The notes under the pieces: generated by a model | What the model was told of the DNA's origin: nothing | What the model saw: only the letters and a program-made list of their open reading frames with translations | Database searches by the model: none | Made by a program: the position numbers and the translations under genes | Source: JBGPJM01 sp041485385 | Lineage (GTDB): Bacteria > Planctomycetota > Phycisphaerae > Phycisphaerales > UBA1924 | Direction of reading: 5' to 3' | NCBI GenBank assembly: GCA_041485385.1 | Contig: JBGPJM010000094.1 | Coordinates: 1-17,116 of the forward strand | DNA: 17,116 nucleotides | In this document: piece by piece, positions 14,087 to 17,116 of the stretch | How positions within the stretch are numbered: the stretch's first letter is position 1 | Layout of the letters: each line of letters opens with the position of its first letter

Positions 14087-14866
14087 GTGACCGCCCCACC
14101 GACAACCCCGTCGCGCCCTTGGCGCCAGCTCCGGCGTGCCGTCGTGGCCATCATCCTGGGCACGTTCACCTCGGTCGCTGTTGCCTGGATCTTGGTCGCG
14201 CTGCCCAGACCGGTGCCCGACGGCGGTGGCCCTCTGACTCACGGCTTCCGTCCGATGACCAGCTCCGAGGGTCGCGGCACGGTTTCTTGCATCGAGGTGC
14301 CCTGGCGTGGGTGTACGTCGTATCGCGCCTCGGCCCTCGGCCTCGACAAGGCGAGTACGGCGCGAGCTTTCGGCCCGGCACCCGAGGTCGTCCCCCCGAT
14401 TCCGCTCCGGCGCACTCTGCTCCCGTGGTGCGACGGGAGCGCGCCGTGGCCCGTCGGGACCTCGAGAGAGACCCGTTACGTGGTCTCCTGCGGTTGGCCG
14501 CTACGGGCGATTGCGTGCGCCGTCGCGAGCACGGCCCCCGGAACGCCAGCGACCCGCCCTATCTACGTCGTGATCTACGGCTGGCCCCTCCCAGGAGCAC
14601 TCGCACGTTACTTCCCCAACTCCACTGTCGACAACGCCATCACCCTCCTCCCCACCCACCCCCTCTACCGCGGGCTCATCCTCGACACCCTCCTCTTCGG
14701 CGCCGCGTGGTTCCCGCTCCTGGCCGCGCCGGGGGCCCTCCGGCGCACCCTCCGCCGCCGCCGCGGCCACTGCCCCGCCTGCGGGTACGACCGGCTCGGC
14801 GAGTTCGCGACGCCGTGCCCGGAGTGCGGGTGCCGGCCGCGCGTGGCACGGGTTTCCCGCCCGTGA
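14087..14866 (+). CDS. Two-TM membrane protein with C-terminal zinc ribbon, paralog 1
   Basis: 259 aa, GTG start, no Shine-Dalgarno. The topology read from sequence is: a short Arg-rich cytoplasmic N-terminus, TM1 about residues 18-40, an extracytoplasmic domain of ~155 residues with WRG, LLPW-DG and GWPLP motifs, TM2 about 197-215 (LDTLLFGAAWFPLLAAP), a basic stretch RRTLRRRR, and a zinc ribbon with Cys 229, 232, 244 and 247 (CPACGYD...CPECG). The CPxCGYD ribbon next to a membrane helix is a frequent arrangement in Phycisphaera-like genomes; its function is not known to me. It is the intact member of a tandem pair with the gene at 15265, and the two share the promoter, the first ~10 codons and the TM2 region most strongly. 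A signalling or sensing role is only inference. Confidence 0.75.
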   Translation: MTAPPTTPSRPWRQLRRAVVAIILGTFTSVAVAWILVALPRPVPDGGGPLTHGFRPMTSSEGRGTVSCIEVPWRGCTSYRASALGLDKASTARAFGPAPEVVPPIPLRRTLLPWCDGSAPWPVGTSRETRYVVSCGWPLRAIACAVASTAPGTPATRPIYVVIYGWPLPGALARYFPNSTVDNAITLLPTHPLYRGLILDTLLFGAAWFPLLAAPGALRRTLRRRRGHCPACGYDRLGEFATPCPECGCRPRVARVSRP

Positions 14867-14935
14867 GTGCCCGCGGGCGTCCGCCGCGCCGGTCATCCGT
14901 CGCTACGAGCATTTCATCTCGCGGGCAGCTTCAAA

Positions 14936-15180
14936 TACGAGCCCCGAACGCAGTGAGCGGGCCGCGGGGGCCGAGCGAGAACAGCCCCGTGACACTCGTC
15001 CGCGAGCGCCGAATCACGCCCGCGGCGGGTCCGCGCTCTTCTCGCGTACCGGGTTGCGAGAGAGGAGCGGCTGCATTGTGCCGGTCGTCAACGGGGCCGC
15101 GCTGATCGCCGGGCGGCGGTCCGGACCGGGACAGATGTCGCTGGGTCCCCGCGGCCCACTCACTGCGTTCGGGGCTCGTA
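14936..15180. mobile_element. MITE-like element with 34-bp near-perfect inverted ends
   Basis: Bases 14936-14969 (TACGAGCCCCGAACGCAGTG onward) match the reverse complement of 15147-15180 at 33 of 34 positions. Weaker complementarity continues inwards (AGCGA and CCCGT segments). The ~177-bp interior encodes no plausible protein, and both strands translate to the same LGPRGPLTAFGARI string because of the inverted ends. No exact target duplication is visible (flanks TTCAAA and TCGAAA are only similar). It occupies most of the 398-nt gap between the tandem paralogs. It could be a miniature transposable element, a REP-like palindrome or a hairpin that stops read-through. Confidence 0.6.
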
Positions 15181-15249
15181 TCGAAAATCGCCGAGGAATC
15201 GGGCGAAGGGCTTCCAGGACGCAGGGCGGGGCTCACCCGACCCGCGCCG

Positions 15250-15255
15250 TAGACT
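15250..15255 (+). promoter_or_regulatory. Putative -10 element of zinc-ribbon membrane paralog 2
   Basis: TAGACT, again 9 nt before a GTG start, in a context nearly identical to that of paralog 1. Sequence further upstream is not conserved between the two, so the duplicated promoter comprises little more than the -10 and start region. Confidence 0.5.
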
Positions 15256-15264
15256 CACTCGACC

Positions 15265-16170
15265 GTGACCGCCCCACCGACAACCCCGTCGCGCCTCCGG
15301 CGCCGGCTCCGGCGCGGTGTGGTGGCGCTCGCCCTGGGCGTGGTCACCACCGTTGGCGTGGCGTGGGTCTTTGCCGCGCTCCCGATGCGATACGGCTCAC
15401 CCGGAATGCACAGCCAACTAAGCATGCGCACGCTGACACCGGGCCAGGGAGGCGGCGGCCTCCTTTTCGCCATCCGCATGTCCTGGCGCGGCGCGTGGAC
15501 GAGGTACGAGGCGTATGCCCTCATGTACCCGCAGCTCGCGGGCGATCCGCCCAAGGGCCCGGAGCCCGAGACCGTGCTGGCCACCCCGATGCGAGCCATG
15601 TTGCTGCCGTGGCGCGACGGGCAGGCCGCTTGGCCCCCCTCCGGTCAGGGAGAGTGTCGCAGCCTGATCAGGTGCGGCTGGCCGTTCCCGTCGCTCTCGT
15701 GCGCCGCTGTGTACGCCCCGGCGAACCCGCCCTTGCCAACGATCATTCGGGGCTGGCCGCTCCCTGAAGGGCTTGCGTCGTACTTCCCCGGCTCGAGATT
15801 GCCAGGGCTCGGGCGGAACTTCCCCGGGGAATTCGATGAAACCACGATCCTCCCCACCCACCCTCTCTACCGCGGGCTCATCCTCGACACGCTGCTCTTC
15901 GGTGCCGCGTGGTTCCCCCTCCTGGCCGCGCCGGCAGCCCTCCAGCGCACCCTCCGCCGCCGGCGCGCCACTGCCCCGCCTGCGAGGGCCGCTGCGGCGC
16001 GGTGCAGATCATCTCTTTCGACGAACTCGGCCGGCCCAGCGGCGAGGCCGAGGTCTGCGCGGTGTGCGGGCGCGCCCTCGGCGCGGTTGTCCACATCCAC
16101 GTCGTTACGCCCGGCGCCCCGCCCGTCGGCCCACGTTGCCCCGTGGGCGGGCCGGCTGGCGCGGGGTTAG
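15265..16170 (+). CDS. Two-TM zinc-ribbon membrane protein, paralog 2 (frameshifted C-terminus)
   Basis: The uninterrupted frame gives 301 aa. The N-terminus repeats that of paralog 1 (MTAPPTTPSR, then an Arg-rich stretch and TM1). The outer domain is diverged but keeps WRG, LLPWRDG, CGWP and GWPLP, and the stretch from LPTHPLYRG through TM2 (LDTLLFGAAWFPLLAAP) is almost identical. Just after the basic LRRRR stretch one G is missing relative to paralog 1 (near 15966-15967), so the frame continues as an Ala/Arg/Ser-rich tail that looks like an out-of-frame translation. The displaced frame (15969-16232) restores HCPAC and a second Cys pair, for about 322 aa in all. This may be a genuine mutation, a sequencing error or, least likely, a programmed shift. 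Confidence 0.65.
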   Translation: MTAPPTTPSRLRRRLRRGVVALALGVVTTVGVAWVFAALPMRYGSPGMHSQLSMRTLTPGQGGGGLLFAIRMSWRGAWTRYEAYALMYPQLAGDPPKGPEPETVLATPMRAMLLPWRDGQAAWPPSGQGECRSLIRCGWPFPSLSCAAVYAPANPPLPTIIRGWPLPEGLASYFPGSRLPGLGRNFPGEFDETTILPTHPLYRGLILDTLLFGAAWFPLLAAPAALQRTLRRRRATAPPARAAAARCRSSLSTNSAGPAARPRSARCAGAPSARLSTSTSLRPAPRPSAHVAPWAGRLARG

Positions 16171-16232
16171 CGGTGGGCGGGGAACCGCCCGCACCGCCCG
16201 ACCGCCCGCTGGGGGCGCCCCGTGGCGAGTAG
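15969..16232 (+). pseudogene. Displaced zinc-ribbon C-terminus of paralog 2
   Basis: In the +2 frame relative to the upstream gene, HCPACEGRCGAV opens a ribbon-like stretch with a second pair CAVC about 30 residues later, then GRALGAVVHIHVV and a Pro/Gly-rich end closing at TAG 16230-16232. The first HCPAC matches the start of the paralog 1 ribbon, while the rest differs (longer spacing, EGRC insertion). It has no start of its own, so it is best read as the remainder of the frameshifted gene. Confidence 0.6.
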
Positions 16233-16347
16233 CGCCCTGCGGTGGACACCGAGGGAGCGCGACATGGCGACGCGGGCGGCAGGGATTTCTGCGGTGGCAC
16301 GATGCCGCCGGCCTAGCGTTACGCGGCGATTGCGCCGGAGAGTTCGG

Positions 16348-16713
16348 ATGACTCCGAAGCGGGCCATTTCATTTGTGAAGACTAACGCCGTCCGCGAGTA
16401 CCTGACCTCGCGCTTCGGCGCGTGGTTCACCGTCACACACCGTCGCGACGCCTGCCGTGTGTCCTGGGATATCACCCCGGAGGCGGCGCCGACGCTCGGG
16501 GCGGTCTGGGCGGCGCTCCAGGCATGGGACAGCGGCACGCGGCGGATCCCGTGCATCCTCAGCCCGGCCGGCGTCTCGACGACCAAGCACAGAGGGGGAC
16601 ATTCGGTGGGCGCGGGCGCTGGGGTCAACCCGCGCAGGCTCGGCGTGATCATCATCCGCCCCGTCAAGCCCAAGCCCCCGCCGGAAGGAAGGCGCCCGTG
16701 CCGAGCGCCCTGA
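16348..16713 (+). CDS. Hypothetical protein, 121 aa
   Basis: I do not recognise this family with confidence. The start at 16348 is favoured because GGAG (16337-16340) lies 7 nt upstream; the frame is open further upstream but lacks a good site. The N-terminal half looks like a small alpha/beta domain (KTNAVREYLTSRFGAWFTV, then ACRVSWDITPEAAPTLGAVW), loosely similar in layout to the LPD29-type domain seen in phage and plasmid polyvalent proteins, which is a weak guess. The rest is low in secondary-structure signal and ends in a Pro/Lys/Arg-rich tail. It overlaps the next gene by 16 nt, suggesting translational coupling. Confidence 0.6.
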   Translation: MTPKRAISFVKTNAVREYLTSRFGAWFTVTHRRDACRVSWDITPEAAPTLGAVWAALQAWDSGTRRIPCILSPAGVSTTKHRGGHSVGAGAGVNPRRLGVIIIRPVKPKPPPEGRRPCRAP

Positions 16714-16964
16714 GCCGACGCCTTGCCCGGCTTGAGGGCGTGCGCCGCGAGCGGAAGGGGCCGTGCCCCGAGTGCGGGTACGAGCCCGGCGCGCGGGTCG
16801 TCTGGAACATCCCACCGCCGAGGATCTTCGGCGAGCCGCCCGACCCCAACGACGACCCTTCGAAGGACATCTGCTCGACGTGCGGGTGGAAGCGCGTGTG
16901 GCGCATCCCGTCCCCGAAGCTCATGGGGCGCGAGGAGGACCCGGCTGCGGCGGCCCGGCGCTGA
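16698..16964 (+). CDS. Small zinc-ribbon protein, 88 aa
   Basis: The GTG start at 16698 follows GGAAGGAAGG, a strong ribosome-binding site, and lies inside the 3' end of the previous gene (16-nt overlap in another frame). A short basic helix (ALSRRLARLEGVRRER) precedes Cys pairs at 23/26 (CPECGY) and 59/62 (CSTCGW), a widely spaced zinc ribbon; the 32 residues between are Pro-rich. It ends in an acidic then Ala/Arg tail. Paired short genes of this type, hypothetical plus zinc ribbon, suggest a mobile or phage-derived cassette, but nothing here proves it. The function is unknown; nucleic-acid binding is possible. Confidence 0.6.
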   Translation: MPSALSRRLARLEGVRRERKGPCPECGYEPGARVVWNIPPPRIFGEPPDPNDDPSKDICSTCGWKRVWRIPSPKLMGREEDPAAAARR

Positions 16965-16969
16965 CAGTG

Positions 16970-16984
16970 CCGCTTTCAGAGCGG
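16970..16984 (+). terminator. Small hairpin after the 88-aa gene
   Basis: CCGCT, loop TTCAG, AGCGG begins 5 nt after the stop codon. The stem is only 5 bp and no T-run follows, so termination is doubtful. Confidence 0.2.
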
Positions 16985-17075
16985 AAGGCAACTCTCAGCA
17001 GAAGAACGCGGTCCGTCGTGTAAGAAGGAGCAGCGCTACGACGAGTACCTCCCGAGAAGCGACCCTGCGCCGGTT

Positions 17076-17087
17076 CCTGCCGGCAGG
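17076..17087. promoter_or_regulatory. 12-bp perfect palindrome upstream of the last gene
   Basis: CCTGCCGGCAGG is a perfect dyad 23 nt before the ATG at 17111, a suitable position for an operator or for a leader hairpin. Short GC-rich palindromes arise by chance in such DNA, so support is weak. Confidence 0.25.
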
Positions 17088-17110
17088 ACTGATTTGGAAA
17101 GGAGCCTTCC

Positions 17111-17116
17111 ATGAGA
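17111..17116 (+). CDS. Start of a further gene (first two codons only)
   Basis: ATGAGA at the window edge follows GGAAAGGAG (17096-17104) with a 6-nt spacer, an excellent Shine-Dalgarno arrangement. The product cannot be identified. It lies 146 nt after the 88-aa gene on the same strand. Confidence 0.5.

Noticed and set aside
13717..14169. N-terminal extension of the beta-helix protein
   Set aside because: It overlaps the divergent paralog 1 gene and its promoter; the internal start has AAGGAA upstream and a signal peptide.
14931..15236. 101-aa minus-strand ORF inside the inverted-repeat element
   Set aside because: Both ends are translations of the inverted repeat itself; there is no transposase motif.

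Overview
The window is a high-GC bacterial chromosome segment. It most resembles a member of the Planctomycetota, probably the Phycisphaerae. That is an inference from style: membrane proteins ending in a CPxCGYD-type zinc ribbon, a secreted parallel beta-helix protein, a CPxLxC zinc-ribbon miniprotein, and housekeeping genes that mostly lack Shine-Dalgarno sequences. No rRNA or tRNA is visible to confirm it.

The left two thirds (1-9957) is compact and largely housekeeping. It holds a 5'-truncated DUF255/YyaL-type thioredoxin-fold protein with a DsbD-like C-terminal domain, a small zinc-ribbon gene on the opposite strand, purA (AMP synthesis), uppS and cdsA (undecaprenyl diphosphate and CDP-diacylglycerol synthesis), a coiled-coil C4 zinc-ribbon protein, a GT39/ArnT-like membrane glycosyltransferase, and ruvB on the minus strand. 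uppS-cdsA are adjacent, as in many bacteria, and the zinc-ribbon and glycosyltransferase genes follow on the same strand with short gaps. Several starts sit 6-9 nt after a TANNNT hexamer, which suggests leaderless or nearly leaderless mRNAs.

From 9955 rightwards the DNA becomes accessory in character. A secreted M28 metallopeptidase and a secreted beta-helix protein (both minus strand) are separated by about 0.8 kb of repeat-rich noncoding DNA. This contains two copies of a roughly 220-bp unit, each made of a 10/11-bp phased array plus a conserved block of about 60 bp, and an inverted-repeat element built from GGGCAAT heptads. Next come two tandem paralogous two-TM zinc-ribbon proteins, the second frameshifted in its zinc ribbon. 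Between them is a 245-bp element with 34-bp near-perfect inverted ends.

The right end (16348-17116) holds two small, partly overlapping ORFs of unknown function and the first two codons of a third gene. All three have good Shine-Dalgarno sequences, unlike most genes to the left, so this may be a separately acquired module.

No recognised defence system, CRISPR array, transposase or integrase is visible. The least explained material is the phased-repeat unit at 11.7-12.1 kb and the inverted-repeat element between the tandem paralogs.
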